This document shows positions 35,832 through 47,655 of a stretch of 64,000 nucleotides of DNA, piece after piece. Source of the DNA: Sphagnum compactum. Taxonomy: Eukaryota > Bryophyta > Sphagnopsida > Sphagnales. The stretch is from contig OZ234500.1 in the NCBI GenBank assembly GCA_965153455.1, positions 558,001-622,000 of the forward strand, written 5' to 3'. Positions within the stretch are counted from its first letter, which is position 1; each line of letters starts with the position of its first letter. Below the pieces are notes generated by a model. The model worked only from the letters and a program-made list of their open reading frames with translations. It did no database searches and was not told the origin of the DNA. Both the position numbers and the translations under genes were made by a program.

Positions 35832-36967
35832 CTCTCAAGGCACTACTCAATGTTTTCTTGGGGTTTCAAAATGATTTTAATGCCTTCCTTGGATTTCTAG
35901 GGTTAGGGTTAGGGTTTTCCTTCCTTAGGTTTCTAGGATTAGGGTTAGGGTTAGGGCTGAACAAGATAGACCTTACATATGTATGTATGTCTTGAGTATT
36001 ATACGAAATTCTATACTATACATAGGCTTTACTTATAGGTACGTATCTCGTATAATATTTCGTATGGTATTAAGTACATGATTACATACCACACTTTTGT
36101 ACGAAGGTCTTGATAATGTATTTGCGCTTCCCAATCTTCAAACTCCTTCCTTCAAGTTCTCCCAAGTTGTATTTGCTCCACTTCAACACTTTGCTTTGGT
36201 GTCTTCTCAAAACAAACTTTTGTCATTTCTCAAAATTTCAGCTCATTTAATCTTATAAAATGAGAGATCTTGCTACTTCCTTGAAGTCACCTCAAACTGG
36301 GACCTGAACACAAAATGACTTACAACTCGCTTTCAGCAACTCCAAAATCCTTGAGATTTTGAGAGACACATAAGATATATGTCTTCTATATCTGGTCAAA
36401 ATTTCAGCTCTATTGATGATGACTACAAAGAGATATCACTTTCAAAAGAAACTGACTTCAAAATTGAGACTGAAACTTCAGATGCTTGGATCTCTCTCAA
36501 TACAAATTCAAATGACATGAAATTTCTCTCACACATATATTCCTATATGATCTATTAGATCCCAAAGCTGCAAATCCAAAAGAACTCAAACAAAGGAGAT
36601 ATGACCAAAAAACCAGATCTGATATAAAATCTTCAAAAGCTCATAACTCTCACAAAACAAATCCTTTTCACTTGAAATTTTGAGAATAGAAGCGTCTTAT
36701 AGTCTTCTATAACCTCTCTAAGTTTCGCTCCAAGATCATTTCACAGTAGTTCTAGATCTAGCTTTAAACATCTGATTTTCACAACTCTTGATATGTGGAT
36801 CTCCTCTCACCTCTTTTCTTTTCTTTTCTTTCTCTTCACTTCTTTGCTTTCCCCGTTTCTCTTTTGCACTTGACAAACTCCTATGATATTACTAGAGATT
36901 CTCAAGCTCTAGTTCTAGAGCCATTCTAGCTCTAGATCTCTTTCAACCTTCTCACCAAACAACCTAA
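35832..36967 (-). other. Copia untranslated leader with CCCTAA-like motifs
   Basis: About 1.1 kb between the primer site and the gag start, without gene content. On the minus strand it has two short clusters of CCCTAA near 35960-35895, each with two or three units. The rest is ordinary AT-rich leader. Long leaders are common in plant copia elements. Confidence 0.7.
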
Positions 36968-36979
36968 GCTCTAATACCA
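36968..36979 (-). promoter_or_regulatory. Primer-binding site (initiator tRNA-Met type)
   Basis: TGGTATTAGAGC directly follows the LTR end on the minus strand. Plant copia elements use TGGTATCAGAGC, complementary to the 3' part of initiator tRNA-Met; one base differs here. This fixes the polarity of the minus-strand half. Confidence 0.88.
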
Positions 36980-37292
36980 TGTTAACAAATAGGAGATCTA
37001 CTCAAGTGCAAACATAAAATTTTATTGAAAAGAAACTATAACACGATGCTCACAACACAAAACATAACATCAAGAACTCCTCAAGGTTCTTGTCACAAGA
37101 AATACACAAACTTGTGTAATGAAGAAAAGAGAGCCAAACCATCAACACCAAGGTATTTAACTACAAAACAACATCACAAATAACCAAACTAAAATAAGTA
37201 AAGAAAGTAGTTCAACCTTGTGAAAGTAACCTAGTTACTTTCTTACTCTAGTAACTAAAGAAACCTAACTAGTTGAGCTGGAATTCTCAACA
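36980..37292 (-). repeat. Copia 5' LTR (313 bp)
   Basis: On the minus strand it starts TGTTGAGAATTCC and ends TTGTTAACA, then the primer site. It is the same length as the 3' LTR and differs at about nine positions. The base-for-base equal length argues that both come from one reverse-transcription event. Confidence 0.95.
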
Positions 37293-37297
37293 GTCTT

Positions 37298-39020
37298 CTT
37301 CAAATCTAGCAAAGAATTTTGAAAATATTCTCAAAGGCTTTGGCCATGGGATTCATTTAGGAAACTTTTGGCCTTTGAACCCTATCCATGCAAAGATTTC
37401 ATGAACTTTTTGGTCTCCAAGTCCAAATCCAACATTCATTGGGCATTTATTTGGCAATGACCTCAATGAAATTCATTGGGCATAGACACCTACCATAACC
37501 CATTAGTTAAACCCAAAATTATCAAACAGTAATATTGTGAATCCTTGGGTTTTACTATTTGATAATTTTGAGTCTGGCAAGGGTGAACCAGCACCCACAC
37601 TGAGACCTTCTGAATTCCAACGAGGTCATTGCCAAATCTGATCCCCAATTATACGAATCCAAAACCTTGTAATTCTTATCCTTTGGGTAGGAAGATACAA
37701 CCAATTTACAGGTAGAAACGAGAAACTTTGCACTAACTTTTTAAAAAAAATATGAAGAAAAGGAGGATGACAATAGGCACAAACCAAGAGAAGAACACTG
37801 AGAGGAAGGTGATGACAACAGACTTTCTGGGTGCCTGGAATCGAAATTGCCTCCAAATAACCGATTAACCTGGGTACCCACACAAGACTAATATATACCT
37901 ATAATAAAGTAGGCAGCTGAAGATTATCCTTAACCTAAACATGTGCAAATCACAAAACATAGGATGAAGAGGCTCTTATTATTTTCAGATCCCTCTCACT
38001 TTTAAAGAGTAGGTATAATATACCTCCTCTAGTTTAGAAAAGACATTTGTGAACATATGGTGCCCTTCAGAATACGCTTTAAGTGCTCTGACTGTGTTTT
38101 AACTATTAGAGAAAGCCTTGATAACATGGCATTACAACCAAGGGTAGAGGTTAGTGTAATGCCTTGTTTCCAAGGCTTTCCGCTACACAAAACAAAAATC
38201 ATATGGTGACATATTCATCAGTACAGCAAGCACTACAGGGCTTATCGTACAAACAGGAATGCGTGTTATGCATTAAAAAAATAAATAAATGCCTTGTTCT
38301 GCCTACTAGCCAGGTTTTTATGGATATAAAACCTAATTGAGAAGTTCAGTATTTTGAATTTTTAGAAACTACGATATGTCAGGCTGATCTTTCAAAGTTC
38401 TTGTAACAAGCCTCAAGGAAAGTGTCCATCCCTGCATCCTCACATGAAGAACTTGAAGGACCTACCCATCATGGCAGAAGACACCCACAAAAAAAAATTG
38501 CCTGAAATATGAAGGTAAAATATATATATATACTTATGCCAGTCACCTATGTCGGAGGAGGGATATCCTGGTGGAGCACATTGGTCTACCAAAGTAAATG
38601 ACCCTCAAGACCAATCCAATAGATCTCCCCCAAGACCAATCTATAGAACTCTATAGACCATTGAGTATTGTAGATGGGGTATATAGTAAGTATTTACAAT
38701 ATGGCTACATTGGAATGTCCATGCAACCCAATAAAAGAGTTATGTACATGGGGAGGCACTGAAGTCAAGGCATTTCTACAGAGAACTAAGTGCAGAGCCT
38801 GACCTCTAGCATGAAATTCACAAAAGGTCACTTGGTTGGCATGGTAACTGAGGAGAGATGTCTAAATTGAAGGCTAGGGATCTGACGCACCCCCAAATTA
38901 CTGTTGTTGAGACTCACTACAAGATGCGGCCTTCTTCTCCAAGCTCCTATCCACTTGTTTGATACTCAAGGGCCGTTCTTACCTAGACCACCTAGATTGC
39001 ACAACCCACGCACAGCCTCA
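37298..39020. other. Spacer right of the copia element
   Basis: No gene seen. The minus-strand frame at 37626-37883 has no recognisable motif. The region is less AT-rich than most of the window and may be single-copy DNA. Confidence 0.45.
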
Positions 39021-39690
39021 TTAGTCTAACACGTTCACACTCCTGGCCACACACATTAGAGGGGACACTCCAATACCTTGATGAATTTTAAAGTTAGATT
39101 GATGCAAACTTCGAATAATATCCAGGGCCTTATTGGCCCACACCCCTTTGGCTCCGTTTTTACGGTCAAATCGCATTACCTCCCCCAAGAGAGTCAAAGA
39201 TCCCACTTCATGTGCGGACCCAAGGGTTGATCCCCACCCCAGACCCAAGTCCCATCCATCATGTGGTATCCTAACTTGGTGCCACAATGCATCAAGTTTT
39301 AACCTTTGTGGCTCCTCTTGTGCCAATTCAATATTTTGCTTCATTTGGCTAGCATTGGTATATTAAGGCACTACTCTCATGCCTTGAGTTGGGCCCTTAC
39401 CTTGGCCAACTCCAATCACATTTCACCATGTTCCAATTCCATTTTCATATGGGCCTTCCCTCGGTGTAAGTATGTTTTTGTCTACAACTAAGGGCAATAG
39501 GGTGAGACATCCTTGGCCTCACCTTTGGGCTTGGCCTTTGCATTGCTTTGGTTAGCCCCACCAAGGAGTCCTCAATGTTGCCTTGCTTGGAAGGGCATGT
39601 CAGGCTCCCCCAATCTGTAATGCCAACATGATTGAGATCTATCACAAAATAATTTTCATTCACATGGGATCTTTGGTGTAATTGTTCCAT
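39021..39690 (-). pseudogene. Unassigned protein-like remnant
   Basis: Two minus-strand frames (39690-39445 and 39344-39021) read as protein: NENYFVIDLNHVGITDWGSL, then MKQNIELAQEEPQRLKLDAL, WHQVRIPHDGWDLGLGWGST and GEVMRFDRKNGAKGVWANKA. The amphipathic ELAQEE segment suggests the end of a coiled coil. Stops separate the parts. I do not recognise the family; transposon origin is likely from context. Confidence 0.3.
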
Positions 39691-39955
39691 GTTAACTTGT
39701 TGGAGGAGTTTTTATTTTAGGAGGTGCCCCTAACATAACATCAAAATGTGATTTTTATGATTAGAACATCTTGCGATTAATGTTCAAACATAGTCATGTA
39801 GTCATATGTGGTCTTTAGTCGCTACCATCTTAATGACTTTCATCAAAATTATGATTACATGACTATACATATGACTATAATTAGGATTAAAAATAATTAT
39901 GATTAAGAATATTACTACACAACTAATGTATTCATATTAAAGCAATATTTGAATT
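39691..39955. other. Short spacer
   Basis: AT-rich, with GACTA/AGTCAT-like words repeated near 39790-39870. Nothing else seen. Confidence 0.4.
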
Positions 39956-41390
39956 TGAAATAGTATAACCAAATTCAATTTAGTTTGAAATGGACCAAAA
40001 AATGCTTAAATAGTTTAATTTAGTTTACCATAACCTAGATTGACTAACTTTAACACAATTTAATTTATTTTAACATAATTTAATATAAATAACATAGTTT
40101 AGTTAGTTTAGCATAATGTGGCCCAATTTAATATAATTTAAACTAGTTTATTTTAGTTTAAATATCCTAAGTTTAACCTATCAAAATATAAATAACTTAG
40201 TTTAACTTGGTTAGCTAATTTTAGTTGATTTACAAAAAAACCAAATTAATCAAATTGAAGAAAATTTATCTAAAATTAACCCTAGTTTATCCATGTTTTG
40301 TCATGTTTTGCCAAGTTTATTCAAGGTTAGCCTAAGTAGCCATGTTTAACTAAATTTAGCCAAGTTTAACGTCAATACCTTATTTTAGTTTAACTTATTT
40401 AAGTTTTGATAAGTTTAGCCAAGTTTAATTTAAAATAATCATGTATAGCCAAATATAGCCTCAATATTTTATTTTAGTCTAATTTTTCCAAGTTTTGCCA
40501 AGTTTTGCCAATTTAAAACTACGTAGCCATGTTTAGCCATGTGTAGTTTCAATACCCTAATTTAGCCAAATTCATTTAATTTTTTCCAAATTTAACCAAA
40601 TTTAACCTAAATAACCATGTTTAGTCATGTTTAGCCACAATACGCTAGTTTAACTTAATTCATCCAAGTTTTGCCAAGTCTAATTAAGTTTAACTTAAAT
40701 ATCCATGTTTAACCAAGTTTGGTCTCAATAACCTAATTTAGTTTTTCTTTTTCTTTTTTTTCCAAATTTTGCCAAGTTTAATCAAGTTTAACATAAATAG
40801 CCATGTTTAGCCAAATTTTGCCAAGTTTTGCCAAGTTTGGCCATGGTTTGTCAAGTTTTGTTTCAATATTTTGGTTTTGCTTAATTTATCTATGTTTTGC
40901 CAAGTCTAGCCATGTTTTGCCAAGTTTTGCTCTCAATAAGCTAGATTAATGTAATTTATTTAAGTTTTGTCAAGTTTAACCTAAATAGCCATGTTTAGCC
41001 AAGTTTTGCCAAGTTTTCCTTCAATATCCTAGTCTAACCTACTTTATTTAAGTTTTGTTAAGTTTTGCCAAATTTAATCAAATGTAACCTAAATAGCCAT
41101 GTTTAACCAAGTTTTGCCAAGTAAACCTACATAACCGTGTTTTGCCAAGTTTTGCTATGTTTATTTTCAATATTCTAGTTTAGTCGAAATTTATCCAAGT
41201 TTAGCTTAATTTAGTCAAATTTAGCCTACTTTACCCTAGTCTAAGTCTATGTTACTTTATGGTAAATAGGCCTACATTTAGGTTAGGAATGTTTAAGTTA
41301 GTTTAAGTTAACCTATGTTAGCCAAGGCTAGGCCTAAATTAGCCTAGGGTAAATTAGGTTAACTTGAGCTAAAAATATCATTGTTTATAG
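39956..41390. repeat. Degenerate low-complexity array (CCATGTTTAGCCAAGTTTTGCC type)
   Basis: About 1.4 kb built from variants of TTTAGCCAAG, TTTTGCCAAG, CCATGTTTAGCC and AACCTAAATAG, in irregular order, with spacing often near 60-70 bases. It grades from TTTAGTTTA-like words on the left to TTAGGTTAAG-like words on the right. No frame stays open. Confidence 0.8.
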
Positions 41391-41429
41391 ATTAATGGTA
41401 AGTAGACTTTATCATAAATAATAATGTGG

Positions 41430-41490
41430 TGCAATGGTCAAGGACTTGTTCCCCAAAGTGGAGGTGAAGATTTCAAGTCCGCTTGTAAAC
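41430..41490 (+). mobile_element. Possible tRNA-derived SINE head
   Basis: TGGTGCAATGGTCAAGG resembles a pol III A box and GATTTCAAGTCC, about 35-40 bases later, resembles a B box. The spacing suits a tRNA or SINE promoter. No cloverleaf and no matching second copy were established. Confidence 0.25.
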
Positions 41491-41499
41491 CTTGACACT

Positions 41500-41670
41500 T
41501 AGGCATTTATACATCTAGATGTTTAAACACCTAGGCATTGAGATACCTTGGTGGCTTGCCTAGCCTATGATATGTTTTTAGCACCTAGGCTAAGTTACCT
41601 AAGATAGGCTTTTTAGGGTAGGTGGCCTAGGCTAGGCTTCATAGGCTTCCTAGGCTAGGTCCCCTAGGTT
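41500..41670. repeat. CCTAGG-rich low-complexity stretch
   Basis: Repeated CCTAGGC/GCCTAGG words, many self-complementary, next to the larger degenerate array. No gene. Confidence 0.6.
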
Positions 41671-43459
41671 AAAAAGCTAACACGTGGCAATATTGGATTA
41701 AAAAGAAAAATAAATAAATTCTGGTTTTTCAAATAATTATGACATGTGGCATTTTGTGAGGCTGCCATGTGTTTCACTAGATCTAGGATTATGTCCTTTG
41801 CAACTGTAGTCATGACAAACCATAGTTGTTAATGTGGTTGCAACTAATGCAACTAGTGGGATTTACAATGTGATCATTTGAACTAGGTAGTCATGTAATT
41901 AACATTAGTCATAAATGACACATACAATTAGATTTTTGTAATCGTAAATGTCACATTTTGATGTTGTGTAAACAACAAAGGGCTTGTAACAAGTTTTTAA
42001 CTTTTAGGGTTTGTATGTGTACAGGAAGGAATTTTAGGGTTTTCAAGGAAGGATTTATTTTTCCTATTTGTGGCTTGTAGTGTTTACTCACAATAGCATG
42101 GAGACAAGGAGGAGCACTGATGGAGATGCGATGGTGTTTATGGCGTTGAAATCTTTATGTTGTTTTCTTTTATTTGGGACATGTATATTGCTGTGGATAT
42201 TGCTAGACGTTGGTTGACTATGTGGCAAGGGAGCTGCCAAGTGAAGTGCAACTAATGGAAATCTTGCAAAGGAGCGGCAGAAGGATGAGCAGCAAAGCAG
42301 ATAAGTGTGGGGGTTTTTGGTTTTTGGGTGGTCAGTAGAGTAGAAGTTTTCAAAAAAGGGAGGTGAGATCTCTGTCTCCAACAGAGGTACAAAGAGATCC
42401 GCTACGCACTGTACTTGGGGAGGCAGAAATTTAGTCTAAGAGTTGGTTTTGATGGTTGATAAGGGGGATGATGAACAGTTTAGAGGTCTCAAAAATGGCT
42501 AGAAATCCTTTTCAAGGTGTGTGTTTTGGGTTGATATGTATGTGGGTGTTGTTGGCTTGCATTTCATGAGAGAGTACCCTGATTATTGGGAACTCTGAAA
42601 AACAGCCATAGTCCATTGAAGTTACAAGGTGGATCATGTGAAGGAGGGTTGTGGTTCTTTGTAAGACTTGTGAAGCAATCATTGGGGAGTTGGTATGTGT
42701 TGTTTTCCTGTTTTTATATGTTGTCGAGTTGAGGGATGGTGTCAAGAACATCAAATTATGTAATCTATCTTGGCTAAGAGACCTATGTTACCAAATTCAA
42801 ACAAGAACAATGGAAGTCCAATGTGGTTCTGGGTTCATGTGGTTTGAAGTGTTTGAGAAGAAAAATGAAAATTAGTGGGCTCAAGAGAAAGAGATCAGAG
42901 CGATCTGACCCTTTAGAAACCTCAAGCCTCTCTTTGTTGAAAAAGGCAGTGATTTAGGTGGTTATAGGATTAAACGTAGGTGGCCATAGGCTTATGCTAG
43001 TGGGTGATTCTGAGAATGTATTTGCCATTCAATATATGTGTGTTATGTGTGCTGATTATCATGTGCCCTAGTTTTTTGTCACATGCTTTTCATTGAAGGT
43101 TGTTTGTCAATGTTGGTTGGGTACCTAGATTGTCAAGTAGGAATTGGCAGTTTTGGATTGGGGTATCAGAACCTACTTGGACCCAAGTTCACTTTTGGGA
43201 ACCAAGTAAAACAAGAGGTTCCATTGAGGTTTTGAAGCTGGATTGAACCAACTTTTGGTTCTAAAAGGTTTTAAAATTGAAACCTAACTTATGGTCCGTT
43301 CCAAATTGTGATTTTAATTGAAATTGGATTGATTTTTTGATCAAAACTCAATTTCAATTCTAGTTCCAAACTAGGGATTTAGGGCAAAATTTTAAGGTTT
43401 AATGTTATTTTTTTTGTGGTTTGTGTATTTTTAAAAAGTTTATTGACCGTTTGTTTTCA
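41671..43459. other. Spacer, no supported gene
   Basis: Short open frames on both strands (for example 42088-42381 on minus and 42651-42875 on plus) show no recognisable motif and overlap. Around 43190-43390 GGTTCC and AATTTCAATT-like words recur. Confidence 0.4.
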
Positions 43460-44172
43460 CTTGTGTGAATAAAAGAAACCACTTGTGGGTTCATAAATGC
43501 TTAAGAAAAAATTATTAGTTGCAACTGCTGTAGTTGCAAATGGTTCGTTGCAAATGATAATTTTTTCACTAGTGTGTGCAATGTCATTTCTTTTCTTTTT
43601 ATATGTGAGTCGAAAAAATCAAAGATGAGCTTTGAATAAAATCACTTGTGAGCCCATAAATGTGCAATATCATTTATTTTCTTATTATGTATGAGTTGAA
43701 AAAACCACTTGCAACTTTACAAGTGTGCAATATTTTTTTTTCTTCACCCATATGAATAAAAAAATCACTCTTGTGGGCTCGCAAGTGTACATATCATATT
43801 TTTTCTTCTTTTGTGTGAATCGAAAAAACCACTTATGGGTTTACAAGTGTGCAATATTAACTTTTTCTTCACCTATTTGAATTTTAAAAAACCACTTGAA
43901 GTTTGCAAATGTGCAATATCATTTTTTTTCTTCTCTTGTGTGAGTAGAAACAATCATTTGCAAGCTCGCAAATGTGCAATATCATTTTTTTTCTTCTTTT
44001 GTGTGAGTTGAAAAAACCACTTGCAAGCCCAAAAATTTGCAATATCATCTTTTTTTCTTCTCATGTGTGAGCGAAAAAAACCACTTGTAAGCTTGCAATG
44101 TGTGCAATATCATTTTTTCCTTCTCCTATGTGTTAAAAAAAAATTCACTTACGAGCTTGCAAGTGTGCAATC
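43460..44172. repeat. Tandem array of about 60-bp units
   Basis: Roughly ten or eleven diverged units, each with GCAAGTGTGCAATATCATT, a T-rich run, TTCTTTTGTGTGAGT and GAAAAAACCACTTG. Unit length varies between about 55 and 65 bases, mainly through the T runs. A related word starts near 43460 and the last unit ends near 44172. No coding function. Confidence 0.88.
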
Positions 44173-47100
44173 CTTTAAAAATGTGTAGAATAAATTAGAG
44201 CTTAAAAATATAATAATTTAAAAATATGCCTTTGTAATAACAATTTTTTTGGAATAATTTTTAAAATTTTTGTTTCATGTTTAAATTTTTTTGGATCTTG
44301 TAATATGTAATGTAGTTAAAGGCCAAAAATAGATAGGGTTCATTCTTATTGGATTGAAAATTTCAACCACTTGCAAATTTTTTCATCAAATAAATGTTGG
44401 GTATTTTCAAGTTTTTAGGTTGTTTTGCATATTGAGACTAAAACTAAAGGTTATGAGACTAATACCCAAAACTAGCTTTCACTAAATAAAAGACTTCATT
44501 AAAAAAACCCATAGTCCAAAACCCATAGAAAAACTCAATCGTCAAAAGAGGCATTGAGTCCATATTTATGGATTATGGATTGTTGCAAGTTTTTTGTAAT
44601 ATTTTAAAAGTCCATTGTGTTATAACAATTCAAAAATTATTCATGAAATTCATACAATTTGATTATACTACATAAAAAAATTATAATGCTGAATATTTTA
44701 TCGTCTTAATCATTTTTATTTAATCGCATGACCAAAGCCCAAAGCCTTACTAAAAAAAAAGTAGTTTTGTGACATCATCTTATGGGCAATGTAATGTGCG
44801 TTCACTCACCATGTGATACACTTCAAAACTTGACCTGATTTTTCCATTTGTATTTGTAGGTTCATTACAAAGCACAATCTTGTTGTATGGTGAGCATTGG
44901 CATTACTATTGACAATCAATATTAATGCCGGTGGAATTAGCCAGAATGCCCACTGCGCATTTCGCATGTCTAAATGCACACAGGACAGGTTTTTATGAAT
45001 GTGTCTTAAGGTGCTTCCAATGTTTTGATTTGACATTGGGTCAACTTTACAAGCAAGGGAAGGGCAGGCAGTGATTTTGTTTTTGGCGAAAACTGGCCGA
45101 AAGGCAGGCGACACTGCCTCCAAAATCGGGCGAAAATGGCCTGTTTTCTGAGAACCAAAATGCCAAATTGAGACAGTTTTAAAGTTTCTGGGAGAGAATG
45201 TCACCACAGGGCTGCCTGTGGACAACATTTTTAATGGCCAAATCATTAAACTGTCGCCATTTATGTCGCATTTTGACGTGGGATTCTGGCCACCCCAAGC
45301 TACACTGCAGATTTGTAAAAAAACCCTGAGGGCAGGGCTACACAATATTCTTTTGGTTTTGGGTAATGCAGGCTATCTTTGTTCCGGAGCCCTCAAACAA
45401 AGGAATGGCAATGGCCTCTCTCTCGCCCAGTCCTTCCATTACTCTGAACTTCCTCTTGATCTCAACATAAGTATTAAGAATAGCGCCAATTGTCTGGAAG
45501 GTTGAACCGCCAAGTAATGTACATAGCAAAAGAATGTGTTAATGATGTTGCCCCTAACTCCCTTTTTAATGTCATTTTGGTACTCACAACTGCCAAAATC
45601 TTATCCATGTTGAGTTCTTTACTGCAGTTGAGTGATTCTCACTGTGTCCACTAGCTCCAGTTCTCTTAAACAAATATGACAACCATGACAAATATGAGAA
45701 CCATGATTTGGAGTTTTCAAAAATTGAGGATTTAAAGTGCCCAGACAGGGTCTACAAATTTCACAAAACTCCAACGGTTATCTATCGGCCTTTCTGGTTC
45801 TCATCTCTTTCATAATAGTCGGACATTTTCAAATCAAATGGTTCTCTTAACCAAAATTTTAAAGATCAAATGGATAACAGTAATATTCATTAGTCCATTT
45901 GTAAAATAACAACGGCAATAACATGTTGAGCTGTCAGGACTCCCTCTGCTGTGCTCTGCTGGTTTGCATATATTTCTTTGCCTTCACACCACAAAAGACA
46001 GTAAAGTTGGAGGACACATTTGAACAGTGGTGCAAGAAGGAAAATTGTGTCCCTTCATTAAAATTTGAGTATGATTTGTGTACCCATTTATCATTTGTTG
46101 TTAAATCTGACCAATACTTTCATAAGGAAATATTAATATGAGCCAAAAAGAAAAAGAAAGGAAGGGAAAGCTCAAGTCCCAGTTAATTCATCATAGTTAA
46201 ACATATTAGATTACCGAACCTAGACCCCAACTCTGCCTATCTTAGACCCTTAGCCTTGAGAAAACCATACCCAATGGTTAACTCTACTCAGGCTTCACCA
46301 TTAAGGAGAATATGAACCCAACCAAATCTGAAGGTGCCAATTCTCTATTGCCAGAGAATCTACAGTTCTCTAGGGTTCATGGCTTTTCACACAAGGTGAT
46401 AATCTCGGATTTCACTGCGAACATGCCTGAAACCTTAAATGGGTATGTGCAGGTCTTTTGATACTTGCTCTGGATTTGGAGTGTTAAACCAAGGGGTTAG
46501 GTTCATGTGACTTAGACTTGAACTAGCAACCTTTTGACAGAATCTACACAAGAACGAAAGTAAGGAACTATCCTTTTGTTAGAACCAAAATCAAGATCAA
46601 AATCAAAATTGAAACATTGGAAAATAAAATAAATTTGAACACAAGCTCAGATTCTGTACAATTCTCAATTTTTACTTCTTGTAAAATTTTGTACCTTTAC
46701 AATGTCTTGAAAAATGTGTGACATATAGGTACATGAAAAAAAAAAATTGTAATATCAAAACTGGGACCAACTCATAATTTATTTTTTCCCCTCTTTTTTC
46801 ATAATTCCAGGAGATGTTCAAATAGACATCCACCTATGTAAATTTTCTATAACTACTTATATGTTATAGAAAATTATGCAACCTTGCTTCCTTAGCTTGA
46901 TATGGCTAAAACTTGTGATCAAGTCAGGCATACAAGTTGGATGTTCAACAGATTGCAAATGGCTAGTAGGAATTTATAAGAGTGAGGACACCCCGATTGT
47001 CCCACTATAGCGCACGACAAGTGCTTTACAGTGTACACATGCAATTTCCACTATAATGCACCCCTTCAACCCCTTCTTATAACCCAATATATACTTAGGT

Positions 47101-47512
47101 TGTCCTGGTGGTTCATGCAAATTTTGCCAATTTGATAAATGCCAATACTTATAAACTAGTCATGAAGAAGGCAAGGGAGGAAATGTGTTTTATATTGTGA
47201 TCACAACATGCATGATTTCTTTGTGGGATTTTAGAAAATTCACAACTATTTTGTAGTATTGTACCACAGCCCTCTTGTAGATGGATCATTTGGCACTCCT
47301 CTTGTTATTTATTTCTGTTTGAAATATTGAATCTATATGCACAGGACTTGGTCCTTGGGGTCTTGGCTCACTTGTATAGCCCATTATGGGAGCTCAATAA
47401 GGTCTTGAGTTCAAACCCAGTTGTCTGCGGTGGAACTCTACCAACCCTCTGCCAATGAGCTTGATTTGGGAGGGTTGTCAATGGCTTGTCAGGTTGGATC
47501 TGCCGTTGTGCT
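44173..47512. other. Spacer, no supported gene
   Basis: The stretch 44800-45530 is richer in G+C and holds a 179-codon minus-strand frame (45345-44806), but its residues match no family and opposing frames are also open. A tRNA-like B box word (GAGTTCAAACCC) lies at 47409-47420. Poly-A runs occur near 46737. Confidence 0.4.
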
Positions 47513-47655
47513 TCAAAAGAGAAAAAACAAAATATGCAATATATATCCAGGGTTTCCTTTCAAAAGAGAAAAAACAAAATATGCAATATATATCCAGGGT
47601 TTCCTTTCAAAAGAGAAAAAACAAAATATGCAATATATATCGAGGGTTTCCCTAG
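47513..47655 (+). repeat. Tandem array, 3 x 47 bp
   Basis: Units start at 47513, 47560 and 47607, each TCAAAAGAGAAAAAACAAAA through GGGTTTCC. Identical except for one base in the third copy. Because 47 is not a multiple of three, the overlapping open frames give a shifting peptide and are not genes. Confidence 0.93.

Larger units (their letters stand above)
34001..37297 (-). mobile_element. Ty1/copia element, 5' half (5' LTR, gag, protease, integrase start)
   Basis: Read leftward from AAGAC (37297-37293): 5' LTR (37292-36980), primer-binding site, long leader, gag, protease and the first part of integrase. It stops abruptly near 34001 inside the integrase core. RT and RNase H are absent on this strand but present in the opposite orientation at 30650-32946. 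About 55 integrase codons fit in neither half and were probably lost at the breakpoint. Confidence 0.9.

Noticed and set aside
35880-35960. Interstitial telomere
   Set aside because: Only two or three TTAGGG-like units per cluster, not the usual plant TTTAGGG, and located inside the copia leader.
43460-44172. CRISPR-like or regulatory repeat array
   Set aside because: Units are diverged and contiguous without constant spacers, so an ordinary minisatellite explains it.
44806-45345. 179-codon minus-strand open frame in a G+C-richer patch
   Set aside because: No recognisable motif, overlapping open frames on the other strand, no splice or promoter pattern. Probably a chance frame, though transcript data could change this.
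47513-47655. CRISPR-like array
   Set aside because: Head-to-tail copies with no unique spacers, in a plant nuclear genome; it is a simple tandem repeat.
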